Source: an uncultured bacterium (lineage in GTDB: Bacteria; Patescibacteriota; Microgenomatia; UBA1400; PJMF01). Taken from it: DNA of 10,402 nt. The position numbers and the translations under genes are program-made. The notes below the pieces were generated by a model, which was given only the letters and a program-made list of their open reading frames with translations, searched no databases and was not told where the DNA came from. The stretch lies in contig CAITDX010000035.1 in the NCBI GenBank assembly GCA_903891335.1, forward strand, positions 1 through 10,402, given 5' to 3'. This document shows, piece after piece, positions 1 to 7,087 of the stretch (positions within the stretch are counted from its first letter, which is position 1; each line of letters opens with the position of its first letter).

Positions 1-1
1 G

Positions 2-199
2 GCATTGATAGATTTATTGCAGCGCTTTGCTGAAGCCATTGGTTCGGCAGCAGCTGGTGGAGAAAATATTTCGCCAGATCTGTTAGAAGTGGCTAGGAAG
101 GGATTTGTAGCTCTAGCTACTCCAGGAGCTGGTGATATTGTAGCAGCTCAAGCGATGGTGGCTGCCCTCATTAAGAGATATGGAGACTTAAGTGAATAA
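2..199 (+). CDS. C-terminal part of an unrecognised protein (5' end outside window)
   Basis: The frame is open from the first full codon (GCA at 2-4) to a TAA at 197-199, so this is most likely the last 65 codons of a longer gene. The TTG at 5-7 is probably an internal leucine codon and not a start. The visible part is alanine- and glycine-rich and looks helical (AEAIGSAAAGG, then DIVAAQAMVAALIKRYG), with an acidic tail ending DLSE. I see no signal peptide, membrane segment or known catalytic motif, and I do not recognise the family. It converges on the tRNA-Pro gene, with a structured non-coding stretch between. Codon choice resembles the neighbouring genes. That it is coding is fairly likely; its function is unknown. 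Confidence 0.55.
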   Translation, partial: ALIDLLQRFAEAIGSAAAGGENISPDLLEVARKGFVALATPGAGDIVAAQAMVAALIKRYGDLSE

Positions 200-248
200 A
201 AGGAGTCGTAAATACATCCTTTCTTAATATTTGTCGCCTTCTTCGAGG

Positions 249-340
249 ACTAGGCGGGCGCTTCGGCTCTCACTATCTATGCCGTATAGCGCCTCACTCG
301 CCGTGGTACCCTCCGGGTACTAGGCAGGTGCTAATCGCAC
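249..340. other. Structured non-coding segment with three hairpins and a degenerate direct repeat
   Basis: Between the end of the first gene and the tRNA there is no convincing ORF, but there is dense base pairing. A long imperfect stem pairs GGCG 253-256 with CGCC 299-302, GGCGC 257-261 with GCGCC 289-293, and CGGC 264-267 with GCCG 281-284. A tight hairpin pairs GTACCC 306-311 with GGGTAC 315-320 over a 3-base loop. A third pairs GTGC 328-331 with GCAC 337-340. ACTAGGC plus flanking similarity recurs at 249 and 319, exactly 70 bases apart. No T-run follows, so it is not an ordinary terminator. It may be the trailer of the minus-strand tRNA transcript, a small RNA, or a decayed mobile-element end. 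Strand and role are unknown. Confidence 0.4.
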
Positions 341-346
341 TTACCG

Positions 347-420
347 TCGGAGTGACAGGGCTCGAACCTGCGACCTCGGCGTTCCGAACACCGCGCGCTA
401 GCCATCTGCGCTACACTCCG
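347..420 (-). tRNA. tRNA-Pro, anticodon CGG
   Basis: Read on the minus strand, the segment folds into a full cloverleaf. The acceptor stem is CGGAGTG/CACTCCG (7 perfect pairs) and the D stem is GCGC/GCGC. The anticodon stem CGGTG/CACCG encloses the loop TTCGGAA, giving anticodon CGG, which reads CCG proline codons. The variable loop is AGGTC, and the T stem GCAGG/CCTGT (one G-U pair) encloses TTCGAGC. The C1-G72 pair and discriminator A73 at position 347 are the usual bacterial proline identity elements. CCA is not encoded (CGG follows), so it must be added after transcription. The gene starts one base after the TAA of the PEGA protein gene on the same strand, which suggests co-transcription and release by RNase P. 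Confidence 0.95.
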
Positions 421-421
421 T

Positions 422-1873
422 TTACTGTAAATCAATCACGTATAAATTACTCGGTGAATCTGGGCTGAAGCTGGTTTGGATGATCAGCTTACTGCCATCT
501 GGCCATGGATAGACGAAATTATGGTCAAATGGTCCTGAGTAAATCGTAGTCCGATTGTGACCATCATACTCCATAATTTTAATCTTGCCTTCTTCAACAA
601 ATAAGACGTGCTTAGAGTCAGGAAACCATTGAATCGTGTTGAGTTTCGTAGCAGTGTGGTAGTTGCTGAAAGTCCAGGCAGTGAGCTTATTGTCAGCTCT
701 TTGAAGACGCTGAAAAGCGGCGGCTGAGGCCTCAAGTGAACGAGGACTACTGGCAAGGACGTCATCTGAGAGTAGAATTTTTTCAACCATGGTTAGCTCT
801 GCAGTATCAACCATTTGCGTCGAACTACTGGCTTCATCAGCTCCAGTTGTTGTCAAGAGTAGGTTGGGGAGGGCGCTGTCAGTAGCGATTAAGAAATTCT
901 TATCTTCCTCGCGATCATAGACATAGATGCCGCCTGGTTCGAGAGTACGAGATTCTGTTTGGGTGTTGGTGGCGGGTACAGGAGGCACGATGTCTTCGGC
1001 GAGTGTCGTGCTAGCAGTAGCAGTGTAGAGTAAGCGTTTTTTGTCGGGGGACATGTAGACATTTTTGGCAGATGTAGTGGCGACCTCGAGGATTTCAGGG
1101 GGAAATTTGGCCAAGAATTGGCGTTCGCGTAAGTACATTTCTTCTTCCCAAGTTGCCAAAATATCTTTGCGGCCAAAACGAATATCTTTTTGTTCGGCTA
1201 AGTTGGTGAGTTTGCTAATGCTGACCAAAAATTCTTTGGTGGGCGTGAGAATCATGACCTCAGTGCTATCTGGAGACCAGATGATGGCTGCTTGTGCTAG
1301 ATTGAGTTCAGTGAGGTTGTCGGTAATTTGCTTGGGTCCGCTTTGCAGGGAGAGAAAATTACTGGTGAGATCGAGGACGTAGAAGCCGTTTTTGCTTACG
1401 GCACTCGCTTGCTCGGTGAAAAACAAAATTTTTTGTCCATCTGGGGAGGGGTGCACGTTGGTGATACCAGTCAGAGTCAGAGGAGAAATACTGGGGGCGG
1501 AAGGGAAAAGCATCGCGTTGGTTTGCGTGACAAGTTCGCTCTGGATAGAGAGTTGTTTGCTCCAGGGAGAATAACCTTCTTTGTTGATTTTGACTTGATA
1601 AACACCTGGCTCGATGTAAATCGTATCATCGGTGGCAGTGACGAGGCGATCATCGATAAAAACAGAGGCTCCTGGAGGGAAAGAGTTGGCATTAAGTAAG
1701 CCGGTGTTGGCAACAATGCCATTTTGAGTCATCCGCCAGCTACCTCGGGCATACTGAATGGCGAAGTAACTTCCTAGAGCGACTATGACAATAGAGAGCA
1801 GTGTATAAACCACTCTCGAACCAAGAATATGTAAAAAACGATCAAAGAAGCTCTTGGGTTTGTTTGGCATCAT
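422..1873 (-). CDS. Membrane-anchored PEGA-domain protein with a WD40/TolB-like beta-propeller
   Basis: The protein has 483 residues from the ATG at 1873. A basic N-terminus (NKPKSFFDRF) precedes one membrane helix at about residues 20-42, so most of the chain should lie outside the membrane. A PEGA domain follows at about 62-112 (FPPGASVFIDD ... IEPGVYQVKINKEGY). The rest carries repeats of the beta-propeller type: SPDG 143, SPDS 200, SPDK 275, FPDS 417 and WPDG 457, each followed by a hydrophobic strand. A Ser/Thr/Ala-rich insertion at about 290-390 interrupts them. The family is thought to bind surface or cell-wall partners; no enzyme motif is visible. A TTG at 1900 would lengthen the reading frame but lies upstream of the -10 box. 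I prefer ATG 1873 (or the next codon, ATG 1870), which sits 5 bases after TATAAT. The tRNA gene follows directly. Exact role unknown. Confidence 0.85.
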   Translation of the reverse strand: MMPNKPKSFFDRFLHILGSRVVYTLLSIVIVALGSYFAIQYARGSWRMTQNGIVANTGLLNANSFPPGASVFIDDRLVTATDDTIYIEPGVYQVKINKEGYSPWSKQLSIQSELVTQTNAMLFPSAPSISPLTLTGITNVHPSPDGQKILFFTEQASAVSKNGFYVLDLTSNFLSLQSGPKQITDNLTELNLAQAAIIWSPDSTEVMILTPTKEFLVSISKLTNLAEQKDIRFGRKDILATWEEEMYLRERQFLAKFPPEILEVATTSAKNVYMSPDKKRLLYTATASTTLAEDIVPPVPATNTQTESRTLEPGGIYVYDREEDKNFLIATDSALPNLLLTTTGADEASSSTQMVDTAELTMVEKILLSDDVLASSPRSLEASAAAFQRLQRADNKLTAWTFSNYHTATKLNTIQWFPDSKHVLFVEEGKIKIMEYDGHNRTTIYSGPFDHNFVYPWPDGSKLIIQTSFSPDSPSNLYVIDLQ

Positions 1874-1882
1874 TGCTATTAT
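1854..1882 (+). promoter_or_regulatory. Promoter for the MreB-like gene (leaderless)
   Basis: TTGGGT at 1854-1859 and TATTAT at 1877-1882 are separated by exactly 17 bases. The predicted transcription start (about 1889-1891) falls 1-3 bases before the ATG at 1892, so the message would be leaderless. The -35 element lies inside the divergent gene's coding region, and the -10 overlaps that gene's own -10 on the other strand. Confidence 0.5.
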
Positions 1883-1883
1883 A
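1878..1883 (-). promoter_or_regulatory. -10 box (TATAAT) for the PEGA protein gene
   Basis: The minus strand reads TATAAT at 1883-1878. Transcription would begin close to 1871-1873, at the first ATG itself, so the mRNA would be leaderless. No Shine-Dalgarno sequence exists there. The -35 position (CAGACG at a 17-base spacing) is a poor match. The box lies within the 7-bp palindrome ATTGCTA-TTA-TAGCAAT (1872-1888). Confidence 0.5.
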
Positions 1884-1891
1884 GCAATCAA

Positions 1892-2920
1892 ATGCTGCAA
1901 CGTCTGTCCAAAAAAATTGCCATCGACTTAGGCTCAAGCAGAATACGCATCATCGAGGTTAATCAACTCGAGAGTAGTGTGTGGGAGCTTTCAAGTTTGG
2001 AAGTGAAAAGCAAAATGCTTGATGAAGCCGCTTGTCTAGTCCGCAGGAAGCGAGATAAGAGCGTGATCGCAGTTGGTCAAGAAGCTTTGGCAATGCGTGG
2101 CCGTCTTGACGATTCAATGGAACTTGTATTTCCAATTGTTGCCAGTCGGATTATCGACGAGGGAGCGGCTAAGGCGCTTTTGCGTCACTTACTCAAAAAA
2201 GTTTTTAATGGTTTGCTCTTCAATCCACAAGTAATCGTGACGACGGTGGCGGCGGCAACGTCAGTGCAACAACAGGTGTTGACGCAATTGTTTTATGACT
2301 TGGGTTTCTCAAAAGTTAATTTGATTGCTGCCCCCCTTGCCGCCGCCATTGGTGCCGGTGTGCCAATTGCAGACTCTTCCGGCACGCTGCTCTTACACAT
2401 GGGTGCCAGTCACATTCAATTTGTTAGTATTGCTCTTGATTCAGTGCTCTTTAGTGAGCGCACTGATCTAGCTGGTTGGCGATTGGATCAAGAAATTGTT
2501 GAACATCTTGCCTTGCAAGACAATTTACTCATTTCTTTGGAATTCGCGGAGCGACTGAAGCACATGGTGCTTAGTCTTGCTAATCAAGCCGACCGAGCTA
2601 CACAGAAAGTAATGGGTAAAAGCATAACAGGTCGCAATCCTCTGGAGCTTCATGTTGGTTCGGCAACGCTGCGACCAGCTGCCGTCTTTTTTCAAACAGA
2701 ATTGTTTGCCATGATGCGGTCGCTTTTGCAACAACTTCCCCCCGAGCTTTTGCAGGATGTGATGGGTAAGGGAGTATTACTCACGGGCGGTTTTGCTCAT
2801 ATCCATGGATTGGAGGAGGCTTTGACAAACGAGTTTGGCATGCCAGTGGCTTTACTTGAAGAATCTGAGCTGCTCGCTTTGATGGGAGCAAGTGAAATGA
2901 TGCGCGCAGGGATGGTGTAA
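1892..2920 (+). CDS. Divergent MreB-like actin-fold protein, ATPase residues altered
   Basis: The protein has 342 residues, about the length of MreB. Family landmarks occur in order: phosphate-1 loop IDLGSS (11-16), AVGQEALAMRGR (60-71, compare AVGEEAKEMLGRTP), APLAAAIGAGVP (147-158, compare EEPMAAAIGAGLP), the phosphate-2 region LLLHMGASH (166-174) and the adenosine loop LLTGGFAHI (296-304). MreB filaments under the membrane organise elongation of the wall, which fits the adjacent peptidoglycan ligase operon. Key positions differ. The Asp of the VVDIGGGTT motif is His169, the following Gly/Thr residues are Ala-Ser-His, and the Glu preceding the AAAIGAG stretch is Ala. ATP hydrolysis is therefore doubtful; it may be a structural paralogue. 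PilM or FtsA relatives are less likely given the MreB-type middle section. The start is fixed by the promoter 10 bases upstream. It ends 32 bases before the convergent MurF-type gene. Confidence 0.8.
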   Translation: MLQRLSKKIAIDLGSSRIRIIEVNQLESSVWELSSLEVKSKMLDEAACLVRRKRDKSVIAVGQEALAMRGRLDDSMELVFPIVASRIIDEGAAKALLRHLLKKVFNGLLFNPQVIVTTVAAATSVQQQVLTQLFYDLGFSKVNLIAAPLAAAIGAGVPIADSSGTLLLHMGASHIQFVSIALDSVLFSERTDLAGWRLDQEIVEHLALQDNLLISLEFAERLKHMVLSLANQADRATQKVMGKSITGRNPLELHVGSATLRPAAVFFQTELFAMMRSLLQQLPPELLQDVMGKGVLLTGGFAHIHGLEEALTNEFGMPVALLEESELLALMGASEMMRAGMV

Positions 2921-2952
2921 ATTTTTCTCACCAAGAACTATACGCTCTTTGT

Positions 2953-4308
2953 CTATTTTCGTTTGCGTTTCTGCCAAGCAGATTCTTGTCGACACACTTT
3001 ATCTCGATCTGTGGGATTGGCAAGCAGTTCGACGACGGCGTCCTCTAAGAAAATGGTGTTTTGTGAACCCTTGACGAGAATGAGGTCATGTTTGCGTAAT
3101 TCTTTGGCAATGCCTTTGCCTGCCATTACTGCATCAGCGAAATGTTGGACGGCGACAGTGCTTTTCTCGAGTAGTGGTAGTACAAATTGTCGCATACTTT
3201 GACCTACTAAAAAGACATGATCGATATCGCTTTTCAGGATTAGTTTTGCCAGGGTTTCATGTGTGGCTTGAGTACTCTCACCTAATTCGCGCATATCTCC
3301 AAGGAGTGCAAGTTTGCGGCCTTGCTTGGGTTGTAAATCGATTAGTGTTTGTACCATGTCAAGCATGCCAGAGGCATTGTAAGAGCTATCAATGATGAGC
3401 GACTGGTTTTTACCAGTGAAAATGCTCGCTCGACTAGCTGGCAGAGTTAATTCTTGCTCTAGAGCTTTTTTAATAGTTGCTACGTCGATGCCAGCTTGCC
3501 TAGCAAGTAAAATTGCAGGAGCGAGGTTATAGGCATATTGAGCAAAGAGTAGCTGTGACGAGAAGGAGAGAGTGAGCATTGTTGCTTCCTCAGCAATACG
3601 AAATGAGAAGGTGCTCGTGAGCTGGTTGTTGCGCCAAACCAAATTATGTTTCTGACAGTTGATGGTGGCGTTTGGGTTGAAGCCAAAGGTGAGTTGTTTA
3701 GCCTTACTTTGTTGGCCCATAGTTTTAACGTGCCCATCATCGCTATTGAAGATAGCTTGGCCGTGGGTGGGTAGGCTGGTAAGTAATTTGCCTTTTTCCA
3801 TGGAAATGAGTTTTTTGAGTTGTTCTTGTTTTGCGGTTTCATTGGCAAATGTTTGTCCTGCAAGCAAGGAATCGAAGGCAAAGGCGTGGTTGAGTCCTTG
3901 ACTGGTAAAAACACCAATGTCTGGTTGGATGATGTCGAGCAGGTAAGCCATGTTTTTGGGAGGGTAAGGACTATCGATGCCCATTTCGACAATGTAGTAA
4001 TCATAGCGCTTGAAATTGCTAAGCAAAGCAAGCGGGGCTAGCACTATCACCCGTAGCCAATCAAAAGTAGAGTAGTCATGCATACTCAGTCCAAGAATAT
4101 CGAGCGGAATGCCTGATTCTGAGTTGGCTTTGAAGCTTGCTTTGACATGATACTTTTGTTTGAGCACGGTATAGATAGCGTTGCGAGTGCTGCTTTTACC
4201 AACGCTCCCCGTAATGCCAATGATTTGACCAAAAAGTTTTTTGCGCAGCTGTAATTTGGCAAAGAATTTGAGGTAAGCAAGTACAAAAGCGGCGAGGTGT
4301 GATTTCAT
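2953..4308 (-). CDS. murF: MurF-type Mur ligase lacking the N-terminal substrate domain
   Basis: The protein has 451 residues. MurF joins D-Ala-D-Ala to the UDP-MurNAc-tripeptide in the cytoplasm using ATP. Visible motifs are the P-loop GITGSVGKSST (31-41), NSESGIPLDILG (62-73, compare NNEIGVPLTLL), VEMG (107-110), the YNLAPAILLAR segment (260-270), DSSYNASG (307-314, compare DDAYNANP), LALLGDMRELG (333-343) and LVKGSQN (411-417). The P-loop begins near residue 31, not near 100, so the UDP-sugar-binding N-terminal domain of classical MurF is absent. A short hydrophobic, basic segment (4-25) takes its place, and another hydrophobic patch lies at 83-98. The ATG overlaps the TGA of the MurL-MurD gene by 4 bases (ATGA), and no Shine-Dalgarno sequence is visible, so translation is probably coupled. 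A related Mur-ligase-like enzyme with another substrate cannot be excluded. Confidence 0.83.
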   Translation of the reverse strand: MKSHLAAFVLAYLKFFAKLQLRKKLFGQIIGITGSVGKSSTRNAIYTVLKQKYHVKASFKANSESGIPLDILGLSMHDYSTFDWLRVIVLAPLALLSNFKRYDYYIVEMGIDSPYPPKNMAYLLDIIQPDIGVFTSQGLNHAFAFDSLLAGQTFANETAKQEQLKKLISMEKGKLLTSLPTHGQAIFNSDDGHVKTMGQQSKAKQLTFGFNPNATINCQKHNLVWRNNQLTSTFSFRIAEEATMLTLSFSSQLLFAQYAYNLAPAILLARQAGIDVATIKKALEQELTLPASRASIFTGKNQSLIIDSSYNASGMLDMVQTLIDLQPKQGRKLALLGDMRELGESTQATHETLAKLILKSDIDHVFLVGQSMRQFVLPLLEKSTVAVQHFADAVMAGKGIAKELRKHDLILVKGSQNTIFLEDAVVELLANPTDRDKVCRQESAWQKRKRK

Positions 4309-6998
4309 GATGTGTGGGTCAGCTTTTTAACTAAATCAGCGAAGGCCGTGCCTCGTGCTTCATAGTTGCTGAAACTATTATAGCTTGCACTCGCAGGGCT
4401 CAGCAGCACCACATCGCCAGCTTGCGCAATTTCTTGGGCGAGTTTGACGCTAGTGGCTAGGTCAGGAACTAGAGTACTTGCTAGACCTGCTTGCTTGGCT
4501 TGCTGATGGAGGCGCTCGCCAGTAGTGGGTAAGGCGATGACGTGCTTCACTTTTTGTTGTACAAGTACTTGCACTAGTTCACTAAAATCTTGGTTTCGTT
4601 CATAGCCACCAGCTAGCAAGATGACTGAAGCGCTTGGGAAACTGCGCACGGCCATAATCGTTGCATGAGGATTAACGGCAATCGAATCATTAATGTATTT
4701 GACTTGTTGGTGCTCCGCTACGATTTCCAAGCGATGTGGTAGGGCGCGAAATTGTTTGATGGTGGTGACGATTTTTGTATCAGCCACTTGCATCAAAGTA
4801 GCAACTAAGATGGTGGGCAAGACGTTGTAGAGGTTGTGGCGACCAATGAGTGGGATGTCAGCTACTTTGAGCAACGGCTTTGGTGAGGTTTGTTCTGGCA
4901 TTTGTACATAGATCTGCTCATCTTTGACAAATGCATGAGCACTTTGATTGCTAAGCGAATGAGTGAGTTTGTTGGCTGGGCTGAGCTTGGCCATAGCGGC
5001 AGCACCCTCAAGTTCTGCGTTGTAGATGAGATAGTCATTGGTTTTTTGGTAGCGAGCAATCGCACTCTTGGCGGCAAAGTAAGCAGCAAAATCCTTGTAG
5101 TAATCTAAGTGCTCACTTTTGATGTCGAGCACAATACTAATGTGTGGGCTGGCATCGAGTTCAGCGAGTTGGTGACAGGACAGTTCAGCCACGACGATCG
5201 TATCTGGTTTGATTTGGTCGATGCGATTGAGCGGTGCTTCGCCGATATTGCCAAGTAAGACAGTATTTGAACTATGCTGCTGCATGATTTCGTAAACGAG
5301 TTTGCTGGTAGTGCTTTTGCCTTTGGTTCCGGTGATGCCAATGATGGGAGCTGGACAAAGGTCGAAAAACATCTGGGTGTTGGAGGTCACCGAACTCCCT
5401 GTCTCGATAGCGGCCTGGATCTCTGGGGTGCTAATTGGGATGCCAGCGGTTTTGACAATTAGGTCATACTCGTGCAGATGTTGCAGGTAGGTATCACCGA
5501 AATAGCGAGTGAGTTGAGAGTCTGTTTGGATGTTTGGCACAGTACTCTGGTCGTGAGCGTCAGCGACAGCTAACTGCTTAGTGGGGAAGTGTTGGCGAAG
5601 AAACTGGAGAGTTGATAGGCCCTCTCTCCCCAGACCAAGAATGAGAATTGATGATTGCTCGAGCTTTTGCATGAGTGCTTGCGCTTTAATTTTTTGGACA
5701 AGCGTTCGCAAAAATGGAGTGCCAGCAGCATCCTTTTGCCAGGCCATTAGAAGCGCACTTTGGACTTCGCTAAAAGTACCGACACACTCAAACGGTTTTT
5801 TATCTCCGAAGCCTGCCAAGTCTAAGAAAGTTTGTGCAAGTTCAGGGACCGCAAAGAGGTTTTCGTGGAAGACCTGTTGCTGGACCACCTCAGGATCAAG
5901 ATAGGCAGAGAGCATGGTGAAGACGAAGGCGCACTTGGGGCAGCGATGGCACCACTGATTGCGCTTCTGACCGACATTGCAGCTGCGCATCATGGTCAGG
6001 AGAGGGGTAAACTTTGGTTGAGTGACATAGTGAGCGAGTTTGGCAGTGATTTCTAGTTCGCTAAACGCTCGCAGCGCTGAACGGTAGACCGGTGATGTCA
6101 GCTTGAGCGAGTGCTGGGCGTAGTCACGGAATTTATGCTCAAATTCTTGGCTTTTCGAGTATTGGTGGTTAATTTTGTGCCCTCGGTAAATCAGATTTTC
6201 TTCTTCACTGCTGCGCTCATTGCCAAGCCAAATGTGATCATGACCGAAGAGATAGCCAGCAGTGCTGCTCGCGAAAGCAAGATAGGCACTAAACGGAGTA
6301 TGACCATTGAGATAGCCATTTTGATTGAGTGCCAGTAGTTGTGGATCAATGGTACGTTTCACTTCAATGATGCGCTGACAATTGCCGTTGTCTTGAAAAT
6401 GCGCAGCAATGGTTTTGGCGGCTGGTGAATGAGGGGCGAGTAAGAGAATGTCGTAAGGTAGATTCTTTTCTTCTACCATGCAGAGCAGGGTACTTGAGTC
6501 CTTACCGCCACCAATTGGGAGTAATAATTTACTGCGGTGCGTTGGGGCAGTGAATTGAGTTGGGCGAGGAGGTGTTTGTGTTGTGTCAGTTCGTAGATTG
6601 ATTTGTAAGAAATCATCGGGAGTGAAATCGATCTGATTTTGATAATAAAATTCGCCAAGGCCTTGGATGAGTAAGTTCTGCCAGAATGGCACGTCGGTTG
6701 CGCTGATTTGTCCTTGATGGACGATCTCAATTACAGGAGGACAGGCAGCTTTGTAATAGCTTGGTAGTTCAGCCAAGCCAAGGTGAAAAAACAGACGGTC
6801 CAAGTCAGCAGGAATGGCTTCGCGCACTTGAGCCAAAATTTCTGCAGGCAGATTGATGAACGTAAGCTGTGGGTGAAAGGTAATGTCAGGATCTAAATGG
6901 AGGGTAAAGGTTAGGATTAAGTCAGTTGCAGTTACCTGACTGGTATAGCCATGGTACCGTAAGCGCGGATGGCGGTGGCGTAATTCAGCAAATTGCAT
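4305..6998 (-). CDS. murL-murD: Fusion of MurL-type glutamate epimerase and MurD2-type ligase
   Basis: The protein has 897 residues from ATG 6998; positions here count from the in-frame GTG at 7004, two codons upstream. Residues 1 to about 445 resemble MurL, the ATP-dependent epimerase that turns UDP-MurNAc-L-Ala-L-Glu into the D-Glu form. They show a PP-loop-like LLPIGGGKDSS (161-171), LFGHDHIWLGNERS (252-265) and four cysteines (342, 352, 355, 358) in an SCN...CHRCPKC pattern. Residues from about 452 onward form a complete MurD: ILGLGREGLS (454-463), P-loop GITGTKGKSTT (556-566), ELSCHQL (607-613), HLDYY (632-636), GRHNLYN (721-727), LPHRLE (755-760), INDSIAVNP (771-779) and LSPASASYNSF (868-878). 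The pairing suits an L-Glu-adding MurD2 whose product is epimerised in the same chain. The gene is first in an operon with the MurF-type gene. ATG 6998 fits a leaderless start about 8 bases after the -10 box. Domain calls are strong; substrate specificity is inferred. Confidence 0.88.
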   Translation of the reverse strand: MQFAELRHRHPRLRYHGYTSQVTATDLILTFTLHLDPDITFHPQLTFINLPAEILAQVREAIPADLDRLFFHLGLAELPSYYKAACPPVIEIVHQGQISATDVPFWQNLLIQGLGEFYYQNQIDFTPDDFLQINLRTDTTQTPPRPTQFTAPTHRSKLLLPIGGGKDSSTLLCMVEEKNLPYDILLLAPHSPAAKTIAAHFQDNGNCQRIIEVKRTIDPQLLALNQNGYLNGHTPFSAYLAFASSTAGYLFGHDHIWLGNERSSEEENLIYRGHKINHQYSKSQEFEHKFRDYAQHSLKLTSPVYRSALRAFSELEITAKLAHYVTQPKFTPLLTMMRSCNVGQKRNQWCHRCPKCAFVFTMLSAYLDPEVVQQQVFHENLFAVPELAQTFLDLAGFGDKKPFECVGTFSEVQSALLMAWQKDAAGTPFLRTLVQKIKAQALMQKLEQSSILILGLGREGLSTLQFLRQHFPTKQLAVADAHDQSTVPNIQTDSQLTRYFGDTYLQHLHEYDLIVKTAGIPISTPEIQAAIETGSSVTSNTQMFFDLCPAPIIGITGTKGKSTTSKLVYEIMQQHSSNTVLLGNIGEAPLNRIDQIKPDTIVVAELSCHQLAELDASPHISIVLDIKSEHLDYYKDFAAYFAAKSAIARYQKTNDYLIYNAELEGAAAMAKLSPANKLTHSLSNQSAHAFVKDEQIYVQMPEQTSPKPLLKVADIPLIGRHNLYNVLPTILVATLMQVADTKIVTTIKQFRALPHRLEIVAEHQQVKYINDSIAVNPHATIMAVRSFPSASVILLAGGYERNQDFSELVQVLVQQKVKHVIALPTTGERLHQQAKQAGLASTLVPDLATSVKLAQEIAQAGDVVLLSPASASYNSFSNYEARGTAFADLVKKLTHTS

Positions 6999-7006
6999 GC
7001 GCACTC

Positions 7007-7015
7007 ATTTTAGCA
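7007..7015 (-). promoter_or_regulatory. Extended -10 promoter (TGCTAAAAT) for the MurL-MurD/MurF operon
   Basis: The minus strand reads TGC-TAAAAT at 7015-7007, an extended -10 element. The predicted transcription start is at about 7000, so the ATG at 6998 would begin an almost leaderless message. The -35 region is weak: TTGACT exists, but 21 bases away. Confidence 0.45.
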
Positions 7016-7069
7016 CGCCACCGCCTGCATAGCAGTCAAAGAAGCGCCATACGTTTGCACAATTTGCTT

Positions 7070-7075
7070 TATAAT
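7070..7075 (+). promoter_or_regulatory. -10 box (TATAAT) upstream of the glycosyltransferase gene
   Basis: A perfect TATAAT lies 58 bases before the ATG at 7134, with a predicted transcription start near 7081-7083. No good -35 element is seen at 16-18 bases. The transcript would carry a leader of about 50 nt dominated by three U-tracts. Confidence 0.4.
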
Positions 7076-7087
7076 GAAGACGGCTCG

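Noticed and set aside
249..340. A second tRNA or a TnpB/IscB-type guide RNA next to tRNA-Pro
   Set aside because: The stems do not form a cloverleaf, and no nuclease gene adjoins. The partial upstream protein does not look like a TnpB C-terminus.
1328..1699. Plus-strand open frame inside the PEGA protein gene
   Set aside because: It lies opposite a clear domain-bearing protein, with no promoter or ribosome binding site and no recognisable sequence.
1873..1900. TTG start at 1900 for the PEGA protein
   Set aside because: It would lie upstream of the -10 box and overlap the divergent start; ATG 1873 or 1870 fits the promoter.
3480..4031. Long alternative minus-strand frame inside the MurF-type gene
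   Set aside because: The MurF frame holds all the family motifs; this frame is a Ser/Thr/Pro-rich out-of-frame reading.
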